DNA of 64,000 nt from Nymphaea colorata (GCF_008831285.2 NC_045144.1:1302001-1366000), one strand, 5' to 3'; numbered from the stretch's first letter, positions 1 through 10,862 are shown. The notes: a model not told the origin generated them from the sequence alone. Numbers and translations are program-made.

Positions 1-99
1 GATTACATCAATCTAAAATAAAGAAAATATTAAAGAGATCTTATAACTCTTTCATATTACAAAGAACCACCTAGAAACATAAACATTCTTATTTCAACA
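1..99 (-). mobile_element. Partial 3' LTR of a Ty1/copia element
   Basis: On the minus strand the retrotransposon coding region ends at 107, is followed by a G-rich polypurine tract, and then by TGTTGAAATAAG, which has the TG start expected of an LTR. The LTR runs off the window at position 1, so its length and far end are unknown. The boundary at 99 rests on the polypurine tract and the TG dinucleotide only; no second LTR is present in the window for comparison. Confidence 0.6.
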
Positions 100-109
100 C
101 TCCCCCTCA
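100..109 (-). promoter_or_regulatory. Polypurine tract of the copia element
   Basis: The minus strand reads TTGAGGGGGA directly before the presumed LTR start. A purine run of this form, overlapping or just after the pol stop codon (TGA at 107-109), is the usual plus-strand primer site of plant copia elements. Confidence 0.65.
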
Positions 110-2504
110 AGCTGGAGCATACATATTAAACATGCTCAGCTTGTCACAACATTTAGAGAAATCACCAATAGGGAGAGCTTTGGTGAAGACATCTGCAGCT
201 TGGTCTTCTGAAGGGACATGAATAGTGACAATGGTTCCTCCTTGAACGAGATCCCGAATGTAATGACAGTCAACCTCAATATGTTTAGTTCTCTCATGGA
301 AAACTGGATTATTAGCAATGTATGTGGCTGCACGATTGTCACAATACATCTTCATGGGAAGTGGAATCGACACACTTAGGCTAGATAGCATGGATCTAAC
401 CCAAGTCATTTCTGTTGCAGTTTGAGCCATAGCCCTATATTCAGATTCTTGACACCACGCCTTGTTTTTTACATCTCCATGATATGAGGTTGCCTCCCAC
501 AAATACACAAAATCCTGTGGTAGATTTTCTGTCCTCGACTGAGCCAGCATAGTCAGCATCACTATAGGCTTCCACTTCCAGAGTCTTGCCTTTTGTGAAC
601 AAAAGGCCTTTGCCAGGAGACGATTTCAGATATTTAACCACCATCAAAGCAGCATCCCAATGAACTTTCCTTGGTTTTTCCATAAATTGATTTAGCTTCC
701 CCACTGCAAAACTAATGTCTGGTCTTGTCACAGTAACATAGAGTAGTTTTCCAATAAGGGATCTATAAGATCTAGAATCCACTAATTCTGTTTGGTCATC
801 ATGAAGGTGTATACGTGGATTCATAGGCAAATTAGTTGGTTTAGCTCCTAGCATCCCTGTGTCCTGCAATAAATCAAGAACATACTTCCGTTGAGAGAGA
901 ACAACACCCTCCCTATTGCGAGCAACTTCTACTCCCAAGAAGTATCGAAGTGGACCAAGATCTTTCGTCACAAAGTGTTTTTGAAGAAGCAGTTTTGCAT
1001 CAGAAATTTCTTGATCAGAGTCACCTGTTAGGATAATATCATCAACATAAACCACGAGAACGGTTATACCTCTGGAAGTCTTCTTGATAAACAGAGAATG
1101 ATCAAGATGAGATCTCACAAAGCCACACTTTGAGACTACCTCGGAAAACTTGTGAAACCACGCACGAGGACTCTGGTTGAGTCCATAAATAGCTTTCTTC
1201 AGCTTGCACACTTTGCCACACTCCCCCTGTTGTTCAAATCCTGGTGGTTGTTGCATATAGACAGTCTCATCGAGATCACCATACAAAAAGGCGTTTTTGA
1301 CATCCAGTTGATACATGTGCCAGTCATGGTGGACAGCCACAGAAATGATAAGACGAATGGTTCCCAACCAAGCAACTGGAGAGAATGTCTCAAAGAAATC
1401 CACACCGTAGGTCTGCGTGTAGCCCTTAGCAACCAACCGAGCTTTGTATCGTTCCATAGAACCATCAGAATTATATTTCACTGTGAATTCCCACTTTGAG
1501 CCAACAATATCACAACGAGGAGGAGGATGAACAAGTTCCCAAGTGCCTCTCTGCACTAAGGCATCCATCTCATCTTGCAATAAAGTCTGCTGGTGACACG
1601 TAGGAACTGTATAAGCAGCCAGAGCTTGAATGAACTGTTGCATATTTTTACCAACACCATCAGTAGACACAAAATGAGATATAGGATGTAAAGTACATTG
1701 TCGTCTGCCTTTGCGAAGAGCAATAGGTAAATCTTGACAGGGATCAGAATGACTAGGGCTATGCACTTCAGATGTACTTACCTCTTGAGAAACCATTGGC
1801 GAAGGATTATGAGAAGGGTCCTGTCGACGTGTGTAGACCAGCGGAGGATCACGAAACTTGGACACTACAGTAGAAGGAGATTCAGAAGGAAACGACTGCA
1901 AAGGAATAGGAGGAATAGGTAGTGGGTCTGGTGATGGTGGCATCTCAGGAAGGATGGAAGAGGAGCTATAATAAGGCTGAAACTCAAAGAATGTGACATC
2001 CGCACTGATATACTCCTTTTGAGTTAAGGGATCAAAGCATTTGTAGCCCTTATGGTTTCTGGAGTAGCCTATAAAGATACACTTAATGGCTTGGGCTCCC
2101 AATTTATCACGTGTGGGTCCAAGTATGTGAACGAAGCATGTGCAACCAAATACTTTGGGAGCCACTGGAAATAAAGGTCGTTGTGGATGCACAAGTTTAA
2201 TGAGAACCTTGTTGTTAATGGAGGATGAGGGTAAACGGTTGGTTAAGTAACATGCCGTGAGGATGGCATCTCCCCAAAAAGATGCAGGTAACTTGGTATG
2301 AAGCATTAGGGAACGAGCCACATTTAGGAGTTGGCAATGTTTACGTTCAACTACTCCATTTTGTTGGGAGGTATGGGGACAAGTAAACTGAGGAGAAATG
2401 CCATTATCGGAGTAAAACTTCATTAAGGTTGAGGCTTTGAATTCAAGGGCGTTATCAGTGCGAATGTTTTTAACAAGAATACCAAATGCATGGATCATGT
2501 GCAT
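107..2504 (-). pseudogene. Ty1/copia pol remnant: integrase (partial), reverse transcriptase, RNase H
   Basis: Two minus-strand frames together make the C-terminal part of a copia polyprotein. The longer frame (2504 to 441, 687 codons) starts inside the integrase core: the second catalytic Asp lies in RTDNALEF (residues about 15-22) and the catalytic Glu in NGVVERKH, while the first Asp and the zinc-binding region are missing. Reverse transcriptase follows, with YVDD at residues 486-489, then the start of RNase H (YSDADYAGS near residue 646). The frame breaks at about 441-460 within the usual SWRSKKQ-VVSRSSAE-SEYRAM region; the rest of RNase H (SEYRAMAQTATE, ADVFTKALP near the end) continues in another frame down to the stop at 107. 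Gag, protease and most of integrase are absent. The copy is therefore non-autonomous and dead. Domain identity is certain; lineage within copia was not determined. Confidence 0.93.
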
Positions 2505-2869
2505 GGATCTGCTCTTTGGGTAGCTACTTCACTATATTGCCCTTTCTTCGTGGTTATGAAGAGGTTTTGATTTCTGTTCTATATTTGATCATGTGCATGG
2601 ATCTTACATACATCCTATTTGTTCCATTTGCATATGCAATGCAACTTTTTTTCTTCTCAAATAACGATAGATTAGCACTGCAAATGTGGATTTTTTTTTC
2701 TGCTCAATTGCAAATGCAGATGTTTCTTTTTCCTCTAGTCAGATCATTTGTGGTACCTATAGTTGTGAGCTGCTGTCTGGTAGGCCTCTGACCTGCATTA
2801 GTAACTGTCTCTGATGAGAATATGTAGAACATATAGGCCTGATGAGAACAGGCCTCTGACAGGACTGTT

Positions 2870-2908
<39 letters not shown>

Positions 2909-4092
2909 CATAAGGAGGAGGGAGTGAATCATGGAAGGAGTAGGGGCTAAAGTGGTTAGGTTCAAAGCAAGAGGAGAATGTTATGGTTGACCCGGGCCAG
3001 GTTGGTTCTGCTGCTTCTGCACTGCTTACCCATAGGCCATAACTGGCCTCCTCTATTCAAATTGTTGTGGTCAGATAGGCATGTCTTAAGTCTTAACCTG
3101 TGCAAAGTGTATCTCTGCCTCAAATAATCTGCTGACTGTTTTGTTTGGTAAATGTGCTTCATCGGGTCCACATTCCTTCTTCCTTTTTTTGTTATTTTTC
3201 TGAGCTGCTCTAACTCCTTATATCAGATATCAAGTAGCATGAATATTTGGCTAACTTAAAACATGACATCATCCAAGCACAGCACACTTAGCCGTGCACT
3301 GCAAGTATGAGAGGTTAAATCTACATGCAGACCTCAGAAAAGCTGAAGCAAATACAAGCAAGAGATCTAGTCGATTGCTCACATAAAATTCACGTTAATT
3401 TCTAAAAAACAAAAGAACTAGAGAAAGTAATAAATGGACAAACAGCTCAAACACTTGAAAGGATTTTACAAAAAATCAGCATTTTAGATATAAATGAGAT
3501 GCATTGATATTTTCAACGTTGAAGTAATGTATGCAATCTACTAAGTCATGATGCCAAGCATCAAAAGATAGCTGGAACCAATCAGAAGGCTAAGGACCGT
3601 GGACATGTGTTCAATGTTAACTGTTAAGAGAGGAATGCACCTCATATCTTAAGCACAAAAAGAGGGGCAAACAGGTTAGGATTGGCATGGTAGCCATGCG
3701 TTAGAAATCTCTTTACTATGAACAGATTCCCTTGGCCAAGTTCATTGATGTTATCAAGGTATTCATATACTGATTGTCAGATGATATCATCCGAAAAGAA
3801 CAGATTGATACAGAATAGTGGACATCCAAAAACTTTGATCGTAAAACCTTTCTAGAGAACAGATGGAGGAGGTTGCTGTTCACACAGTACATGTCAACAC
3901 AGTGCTAACGATCATTCGACATGCATTCAACATTCTCAATCATAATCTTAAACAATGTTTGAAATATTTTTAATAATGTTTTTAAGGGTAACATGTTATG
4001 TATGTTAAAATGAAAACCATTTTTCATTGTCATTTAAATGACAAAAAGAAAAAGGATGCAATTATAATGTACACAATTTTCTAATCACATAC
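2505..4092. other. Non-coding stretch beyond the copia truncation point
   Basis: No convincing coding region on either strand; short open frames here (for example around 2486-2791 and 2962-3171) lack recognisable motifs. An 18-bp direct repeat, GATCATGTGCATGGATCT, occurs at 2493-2510 (inside the end of the copia remnant) and again at 2587-2604. A dinucleotide microsatellite lies at 2872-2906. Confidence 0.6.
2872..2906. repeat. (AG)n microsatellite
   Basis: An uninterrupted AG run of about 35 bases is read directly from the sequence. Confidence 0.95.
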
Positions 4093-4375
4093 CGTTCGAA
4101 GCTCGCCACCAAGACCAACTTCTCCACTTCTCCGATAAAAGCTACATTCTTAGGTATTAGAAACTCCAAAAAGCTATCAGCACATTTCCAGAAAACAGTA
4201 TGAGAAAATAATCATTCGATCAGAATTCAGTGCCATCCATGGAAAGAGTAACAAGAGTTTTGCTCGTAACAAGATGATCAAGAAATACATACCTACTGCA
4301 AATAGCAGCTGCAATTGCAAGATCCCCAGCTGTCTCTGTCAACTTCATACCGCTAACAACATTCAAAAAATGGCC
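4093..4375 (-). pseudogene. RadA/Sms-like DNA repair protein, two internal exons
   Basis: The minus strand holds two exons separated by an intron with consensus GT..AG borders. Exon 4375-4293 encodes HFLNVVSGMKLTETAGDL then AIAAAICS, and exon 4173-4093 encodes FLEFLIPKNVAFIGEV followed by GLGGELRT. These are the conserved C-terminal (Lon-protease-like) segments of bacterial-type RadA, which in plants are nuclear-encoded and act in recombination and repair. The intron phase matches across 4293/4173, so the assignment is strong. An 8-bp tandem duplication (GGAGAAGT) between GEV and GLGG puts the second exon out of frame. The ATPase and zinc-finger exons were not found. The next exon of the same gene lies at 5273-5494 on the opposite strand, so the locus has been rearranged. 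A non-functional fragment. Confidence 0.8.
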
Positions 4376-5272
4376 TATGAAAAGAAATTTCACGAAGTTA
4401 GCACATATTCTTCATGGCATGAATAATCAAATTTCTTTAAAGAGAATGCACAAATTAATTGATAGAAAGAATTAGAACATAATTAAAAACATTTTATTGC
4501 AATTTGGTCCCAGAGCTTTTATAACTATTCTGAGAATCTGAACCAAATAACTTAGAAGAGTCCTTCCACCCGCACAGAAAAGCTCAAAAGGGTCGTCTAA
4601 TGATGAGCTTTTGTGGACACCCAAATCAACTTTGAATTAATGAGTTCCATCAACTAGTACAGTTCTGACTTGAAAGACACAGTTCCATCTACTAGTGGAG
4701 TTTTGACTTAAAAGACATTTTAAGTTTCCAAAACTGGTTAGGATCTGTGGAACCAATGGTCTAGCCTGAAAATCAAGTATGGTCAAGGAGAGGTAAAAGC
4801 AAGCTTCATTAGAGCATCACTTTAACAGTATTCAGACAAGCCATTGGACAAAGCTTTAACAAGGTAAAGCTGATTGTACAGCAAGTTTCAGGCCTCAAAG
4901 GAAGTTTGCTCCTAGAAAACCCATGGAAGTCAATATCTGCAGGCTATTACTGTCAGAAGATATGTCTCACACGGAGCTGTCAACATCATTTATCTTCTTG
5001 AATAATGAGATTAGCACATTAAGCAAGAAAAAGGAGTAGCACAACAACAGAGCCCCTAGCTCTACTCACACAAGGATTTCATAATAAAACACTACAATAC
5101 CACATACTATACTAGCAAATATTGCAAACACCATCATGCTTGATATGTTACAGACTTATGGGTTTAAGCTAAATATTTTTATTTAGGCGTTTAGGTCCAA
5201 GCAGCCTACACCAAGCTTTAAGCCATGTCTCACATGCTACTTGATAATGCAAGGACAATTTGGATATTTCAG
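4376..5272. other. Non-coding stretch between the two RadA pieces; inverted-repeat arm starts at 4840
   Basis: No gene recognised. A partly degenerate tandem repeat of about 38 bp (AGTTCCATC.ACTAGT..AGTT) occurs at 4643-4678 and 4681-4716. From 4840 onward the sequence is matched in reverse complement by 61411 and downward, so this is the first base of the homology that can be seen. A short open stretch on the plus strand around 4840-5037 (reading AIGQSFNKVKLIVQQV at its start) has no family I recognise and carries a one-base indel between the two copies. Confidence 0.5.
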
Positions 5273-5494
5273 GTTGCAAGAATGGATAAGAGGCTTAACG
5301 AACTTATTAAGTTGCGCAATTTAAGAATTGCGTTATTCCAAAAGTGGCAGAGAAGTCGTTCAAAGCCATTGACAAAGTGCGTTATTCTAAAAGTGGCAGA
5401 GAAGTCGTTCAAAGCCATTGACACAAGCGGGATAACCACAGTGACTTGTAGCAATCTGAAAGAGGTTCTGAACAAAGTATTTCGGACAGATTAA
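5273..5494 (+). pseudogene. RadA/Sms-like protein, last exon (left copy)
   Basis: A splice acceptor (ATATTTCAG) precedes an exon beginning VARMDKRLNELIKLRNLRI and ending SNLKEVLNKVFRTD with stop TAA at 5492-5494. This is the typical RadA C-terminus (consensus VPRMEKR ... PKSAEKSL ... CKNLKEVI..VF). The reading phase joins exactly to the GELRT exon at 4093-4173, which lies on the other strand. A 49-bp direct duplication (copies starting at 5329 and 5378) repeats the VAEKSFKAID part and breaks the frame. Together with the strand reversal this marks a dead, rearranged gene end. The right copy is at 60757-60978. Confidence 0.8.
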
Positions 5495-6195
5495 GTCCTC
5501 CTTTGCACAACTTCCCTCGACGCCTTTGGTGCAGTGTTGTACATAACAACTAAGGTTGCAAATGGGCCAATGTTATGAAAGGGCTTCACCATTTGCTTTA
5601 TTTTGGTGCGATGTTCATAAAATTTATGGATACAAATGGATCGGATGTTATGGAGGAGCCTCACCATTTACCATTTATTAAATGAATTCAACCATTCTTA
5701 CTGTACTTGGCCGATCCATATTCAACCCGGTTTCTTCCGTACCATCCTGCACTCGATAGCTTTCTTCTGAATGAACGGACTAATACAGACACAGTTTGCT
5801 TCCCCTTGATCGTAACTTTTTTTTTTTAACATTCTGCAAAATATGAGAAACTGCCAAATATCTTTAATTTTGAGTTGCCATGAGAGACGCGATCACCGAT
5901 ATCTGAAATGGATTAAAGTTCAATCAGCGGGCAAACGAAAACTGGCTCCCATTGGCTCACGATCTTTGTAATGGTAATCATTAAAAGGCTGCAACTTTAA
6001 TACGTTTCCTTGAATGTTAGCTGGTACTTCAAGTTCAAGCTAAAACGTGCGTGGACTCCTATGATTTGCGAAGGAGTTTTCACAAAGTAAGACACTTTAA
6101 TGAAATTATTTTATAAAATAACTCTCAATTAACATAATTGAGAGCTCGCGGGAGCTAGGTTGGTTCGCAAAACTATCGAAATCTCTTGATCCGAA
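5495..6195. other. Non-coding stretch between RadA and phosphofructokinase fragments (left copy)
   Basis: No gene seen. It contains a hairpin at 6122-6144 and, at about 6157-6172, a short copy of TAGGTTGGTTCGCA that also occurs inside the phosphofructokinase exon at about 6323-6338. The two gene fragments end here tail to tail. Confidence 0.5.
6122..6144. repeat. Perfect 10-bp inverted repeat downstream of the phosphofructokinase stop (left copy)
   Basis: CTCTCAATTA and TAATTGAGAG are separated by three bases. It lies about 50 bases past the stop codon on the minus strand. It may be a 3' UTR hairpin or a transposon scar; nothing else supports either reading. The mirror copy is at 60109-60131. 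Confidence 0.6.
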
Positions 6196-7815
6196 TTATG
6201 ACGTCGCCGAGAAATTGCCGTCCTCACTCAAGGCCTTCCCGTCTGCCAAGAACATTTGTAGATCTTGAATGCTCGACTCTCGCTTACTCTTGGCTTCTTC
6301 AATGTCCTCTGGGCTGAGGAAGGTAGGTTGGTTCGCAGAGGAAAGCAACCTCGCCCACATACGGTCGGTTATACAGACTTGATTCTGCTTCTCAGTCACA
6401 CGCTGCAAGATCAGGACAATAAAAGCCAGAAATGAGATTCGAATAAATTTCAAACCGAAAAGGAAATTTGACACATTAGACAATCGTGGTGTTTTTCAGT
6501 CACGGAGGAACTTACGTAGATAGGTAAGCATGCCTGCCATTAACAGGACCGACAGTGAAGCCCAAGTATCCAGCCATGGCGCCATGGACAGCACTATGAA
6601 CGAGAAGCGTGCAATAGACGTTGTCTGAAGCATTGCTAGGAATGGCACGAATCATGTACGTGGGATCTGCAGACAAATGCCATCGTTCAAATTTAGTCTT
6701 CTAGATCAATCTTTTGTTTGCATCCAAAGTTGCTTTACTCACATACCTATGTATGTGAGGTTCATTACAATCTTTTCCTTGGCAAAGTGGTCCTGCAATT
6801 CAAAGGAAGACGAGTTTTTTATGGACCTCAAAGACTATTCAACATTGTCACTTACAAGCACTCTGCGTAGGCCTTATCCTCCAGTTGTAATACCTTGATC
6901 TTGTGAGAAAGCCACAGCCCAACGTCAAGAAGGACCTTGTTTCCCGAAGCATCCTTGTGTTCCATGTCGCACAAGTGCTCCTCAATAAGATTCTGCCCAC
7001 CACCTTCTGCTATAACAATAACCATATGACCATTCTCTCTGAGTCTGTGCTCTATGAATTCGAAGAGTCCTCCCCCCGGCCCTTCCAAATAGAATCGCAA
7101 GAGGAGTTTGTCAACAACCAGGCAACATTCGACTGGTGCATAAGACACAAGACTTATTATGTTAAGAAATTTAAAGCATACCACATCTCTGCTAGCCAAC
7201 GTAGAGTACATAGCAATAAATCCTGCAGCATCAAATGTATGACGGAATTAATAATCAGATAGAGAAATTCATTTCATGAATTGAAGCCACTTCAAAAGAG
7301 GGGTTGCATTCTTACGGAGAGAATTCAGACATCTCAAAGAAGGCTCCAACTTCCTATTTGACAGCTACAAAACAATTTGATCTTGGAAAAACTGCACCAA
7401 AAGGCCCGGTGGAGTTGCGGCAGTGAGGTGAATTATGAACCTCTTAGAGTTCAAGTTGTATGAACTACACCGCACTTCAATTCAAAGAAAACCTGAACAT
7501 GAATAAACCAACAGCATACCAGCCCCTCAGCTTGACAAGGCCCACACCATTTTCGCCACTTTCAGCTTCAGACATGCGCTGCGTTAATAGCCCTTTGAGC
7601 CTCTTCAACTGCAGTATCAGAAACCAAATGATTTGTCGATAACCTGAAACAAAGGACACACAAGAGCCAAGTAGCATAAGGATCTACTTGGCTGATATCT
7701 CCAATGGAATAAAGACTGCTTCAATGCGAAGTTGCAAGCATATTACCGCAATCTCATTATCAATAGTCTTTGGAATTCCGACAACTGAAACTTTAAGACC
7801 ACGCCTTTCAATCTC
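6196..7815 (-). pseudogene. ATP-dependent 6-phosphofructokinase, 3' part (left copy)
   Basis: Seven minus-strand exons with GT..AG introns can be placed: 7815-7747 (VVGIPKTIDNEIA), 7643-7520 (KSFGF, TAVEEAQRAINAAH), 7222-7182 ([14 protein letters not shown]), 7132-6894 ([46 protein letters not shown]), 6792-6747 (DHFAKEKIVMNLTYI), 6666-6516 ([38 protein letters not shown]) and 6402-6196 ([19 protein letters not shown], stop). The product would phosphorylate fructose-6-phosphate in glycolysis. The catalytic TIDN Asp is kept. Only about 290 codons are covered against roughly 450-530 for plant enzymes; the GGLCPG nucleotide-binding N-terminal part is absent. Exon 7643-7520 carries extra bases (for example TTTCTGAT for TTTGAT) that shift the frame, and the phase does not join cleanly between the last two exons. 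A broken 3' fragment. Confidence 0.9.
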
Positions 7816-9027
7816 CTGCAGGGAAGAAAGTCCAGAAGTTTAATATTCATGTTACCATAATGCGGTGCAATAAACTACGGTGACTCCATGACCAAGCAAC
7901 ATGAAAAGATAAGCGCAGCGACAAGAGGTTTTATTCCAAACGATGAATTTAGGTTAGAAAGGAAAATACCTGCAGGTATCATGACAACTTGCCCTATCTT
8001 ATTGTAAATTAGTAGTTATAGTTTATACATGGCATGAGGTTTGATAGTATATTTTATCTTTTCATATGCCAACAACTGAAATACTGCACCTTTTCTTGGA
8101 CTACCATTAGGTGGAAAAATATGCATTCATATAGCACAATCACCAAGACATCTATTGCACTCTTCAAAAACAAGAACGAATAGGTGGCAGCAAATTTCTG
8201 AAAAATTTTCTCCACATGCAAATGGGAAGATTAGTTGGTGACATGAAACGAACGTCTCGCATTTGCAAGAGATACTAATCAAACGTTCAACATAGGCAGG
8301 AAGAAGCGAAATGATATACACAAACAAGATTAAAATATTCAACATAAATACACCATGCAACGTAGATAGCTTCTTGTTATCTACATGAGAAAGGAACTTA
8401 TGAACAAGACCTCATCTATTCAATGTTTAACCAAGCTAACAGGCCTTCAGTAAACAAGCCAGATTATAAAGTTCCAGGAGCATGCAAAGACTTTCTTCAT
8501 CCAAACAGCATACAAGAACAAAGAAAAACCCAAACGACAAATGCAACCTAAATCAAGATATTTTGCTCTTTTCTTCATCTTAAGAAAGAAAAAAGCTCAC
8601 AATTGTGAGACATCAAAAAAATTATCTTGATCACAAGGATGCAGCAATCCATTTGGGGTCCGGCAATTGTAATAGAGATAAAAATATCAGTTCCATATAA
8701 AGAGATACAAAGCTAGAAACAGAATCACATCAGTTTGACACAAGCTCCAACCACTTGGACATCTGTAATTGGGTCAACACTAAATAATCACAGGTCATTC
8801 TTTTATATTAGATCATCTAACCACTTGGACCTGGGAGATTGTCCATTCAGCTATAAAATAGGGTACAAGTCATATTCAGCTATAAAATAGCCTACAAGTC
8901 ATGGAAATATGTTGCATGTCATAGGCCAACTAATTTTTTCATTCTCTACTCTCTCTTCAACCTTGAAAATTTCAGCAATCAAAAGTTCTATTTGGCCAAT
9001 TCTTCAGGGAAAGAAAAAATGAGTTTA
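7816..9027. other. Non-coding stretch between phosphofructokinase and phosphate-carrier fragments (left copy)
   Basis: No coding motif recognised. The upstream phosphofructokinase exons that should lie here in an intact minus-strand gene are missing. The open frame at 8127-8360 on the minus strand has no homology I can name. Confidence 0.5.
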
Positions 9028-9536
9028 TTTACATGGAAGATTCCGTGCCCAAAGTGGAGCAAGACCCCTGTAGAAGCTGCAGTTACAAAGGCATTTAGCA
9101 ATTAGAATCAAAGAGATGAACTCAAAGTCTGAAACCATCTTCAGATATACACAAATAACTTCGAGCAATGAACAAAGAAGCTCCTCCTTACCCTGGCAGG
9201 CCTTCAGCTGCATACAATTTTGGAAAGCCATCAACCAATCCTTTAGCATAGTTAGGTTGAGTTTGCACACGAATTTTGACTTCCTCAAAAGGACAGAGGG
9301 CAACATCTGCAATCACTGCTCAACATCTGCAATCACTTGAGCAGATGCACTGCTCAAAAAATAAATCCAAGCTCTCCGCCTCCCTGCGACATTTAGCCCA
9401 AACGCATCAGCATACGTCTTCTTGAAGTATTCATAAAGGCCAAACTTACAACCTCCTTGTGCAAGGCCCATATCCATATAACTTCCCAGCCCAACCTCTC
9501 CAAAGTCCTAGAACCCCTTGCTCCTTCCATAATACA
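9028..9536 (-). pseudogene. Mitochondrial phosphate carrier fragment (left copy)
   Basis: Exon 9536-9192 encodes GLAQGGCKFGLYEYFKKTYA, LSSASAQVIADV, then ALCPFEEVKIRVQTQPNYAK and GLVDGFPKLYAAEGLPG; after a GT..AG intron, exon 9076 to about 9028 gives FYRGLAPLWARNLP. This is the central part of the mitochondrial phosphate/H+ symporter of the mitochondrial carrier family; the carrier signature appears as CPFEEVKIRVQTQ. A 20-bp tandem duplication (ATTGCAGATGTTGAGCAGTG) between VIADV and ALCPF shifts the frame and makes a stop. The region around KLYGY upstream is also out of frame. N-terminal and C-terminal exons are absent. Fragment of about 150 codons against about 350 in the intact carrier. 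In this copy the last exon is intact, unlike the right copy. Confidence 0.87.
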
Positions 9537-9731
9537 CTAAAATCAGAAAAAATGCTATTGTATTTTGCTGGATTCACCTACAAAGAAAAATATCACAAAA
9601 TGAAACACGTTTCAAGCAAAATTCTCTTTCTTTGCTTTACGATTATTTTATGAGTTCGCATTTTTTTTTTTTTAAGCTGAACTGTTCTTCTGGGGGCCGT
9701 TTGATGGCTGGAAATATGAAAACGGAAAAAA

Positions 9732-9757
9732 AATTCCAGAAATAAATTTCTGGAATT
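9732..9757. repeat. 26-bp palindrome (left copy)
   Basis: AATTCCAGAAAT and ATTTCTGGAATT flank two bases. It sits in a stretch rich in GGAAAT/ATTTCC motifs that begins with GGGGGCCGTTTGATGGCTGG near 9690, a form reminiscent of transposon termini, but no matching inverted end was found. Mirror copy at 56507-56532. Confidence 0.6.
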
Positions 9758-10151
9758 GAGGAATAAGAAATAAAATTCCATATTTTCAAAACCAGCTTGT
9801 GTTTGTTAAGTTGGAAATATTTTTCTGGAAAGAAATTTCTTCGTTTGATGGAAATGGTGGAAATGATGAGGAAACACAGGGAAAAGGGTAGTTAAGGCTC
9901 AAGATAAGCATTTACACATCGCATCAAATCTCTCTCTGTAAACAAGCTCAAGACACCTCCACATTTTTTTTCTGGAAACGAGTATGGCAAAAGATTAAAA
10001 CGAATATGGAAATCAAAAGCGTGCTGTTCAACATAAATAAAGCCCCAGGTTTTGTCTAATACCTCCAGTGGCATCAGCGCTGTGGCCTGTGGGGATCACT
10101 GTGTACAGAGAAGAGGGAACATAAGACAAGGGGAAGAAGGGAAGAAAGAGC

Positions 10152-10190
10152 AAGAAGAAGAAGAAGAAGAAGAAGAAGAAGAAGAAGAGA
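10152..10190. repeat. (GAA)n microsatellite (left copy)
   Basis: About 12 AAG/GAA units read directly. The right copy (about 56082-56116) is a little shorter, which is a length difference between the copies. Confidence 0.9.
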
Positions 10191-10666
10191 ACAGCATAAT
10201 TTGTACACAACATTTGCAACAGAGGAAGAAAGCAGAGAACATCATTTGTAGTGCAAAATTTGTGAAATCCAGGCATTCTCACAGCCCATCAATTCTGCAC
10301 TTCCTCCACCATAAACCGATCACATCCAAATCAACAAACAAAATTCAGGCATTCTCAAAGAAAGTAGATAAAAAAAACTATGTTGATCATAGAATACAAA
10401 TAGCCGACCACCGAATCCAGAAAATCAAAAAATCCCCAATTTTCACGACAAACAGCCCGTTCGCAAAGAGAAACCCTAGAAATATCTACCGGATCGACCT
10501 CACCACTGAATAAATTTTTAGAGAAAAAAAAACAAAAAAACTTTTTTCTCAACCGTCCTCCTCGGCAGAGGAAGAGGAAAACGATTGACTGTCGACCGAT
10601 CCACACCAATTCACGCAAAGAAGAGAACTACAGGAGAAGGAGACGGGCGAAACATGAACGAAATAC

Positions 10667-10862
10667 CTTGCTTGGATGCCCTAGCCTCCGAAAAAGGGAG
10701 GTGATTTTCTCTACTAGCTCTTCATCATCTTCTTCGCCTCCACATTCGTCATTGCTTTCCTCCTGACGAAGTGGCTGTCTGATTAGCCCCTTTATTCTTC
10801 TTATTTGTTTCCCATTTTTGGACCCTCCCTGTCCCTGGTTTCCCATTAGTGCCAAAGGTGGA
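10667..10862 (-). pseudogene. Unrecognised acidic exon fused to the patatin-like exon (left copy)
   Basis: On the minus strand the patatin-like exon continues without a splice site into about 196 bp of other sequence, ending in a good donor (AAG|GTATTT at 10667/10666). One frame ends ESNDECGGEEDDEELVEKIT then SLFRRLGHPSK and looks like a real coding exon, acidic then amphipathic; the patatin frame itself reaches a stop after ATSSGGKQ. I do not recognise the source gene. The abrupt change inside one exon suggests a chimeric junction. Confidence 0.45.

Larger units (their letters stand above)
9537..10666. other. Non-coding stretch with palindrome and GAA microsatellite (left copy)
   Basis: No gene recognised. 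It contains a 26-bp near-perfect palindrome (9732-9757), a run of 13 T at 9661-9673 and a (GAA)n microsatellite (10152 to about 10190). The open frames across the GAA run encode low-complexity Glu or Phe tracts and are not genes. Confidence 0.6.

Noticed and set aside
1152-1499. Plus-strand open frame inside the copia region, and other frames at 136-342, 1199-1465 and 1734-1922
   Set aside because: Shadow frames of the minus-strand reverse transcriptase and integrase.
6122-6160. Helitron 3' end (hairpin followed by CTAG-like sequence near GAGCTCGCGGGAGCTAG)
   Set aside because: The hairpin-to-end spacing and the flanking A/T insertion signature do not fit well, and no TC-type start was identified.
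9690-9870. Possible MITE beginning GGGGGCCGTTTGATGGCTGG
   Set aside because: No matching inverted end or target-site duplication could be found, so only the internal palindrome is reported.
10028-10513. Open frames with Glu or Phe runs (also 55935-56318)
   Set aside because: Driven by the (GAA)n/(TTC)n microsatellite; no domain or splice structure.
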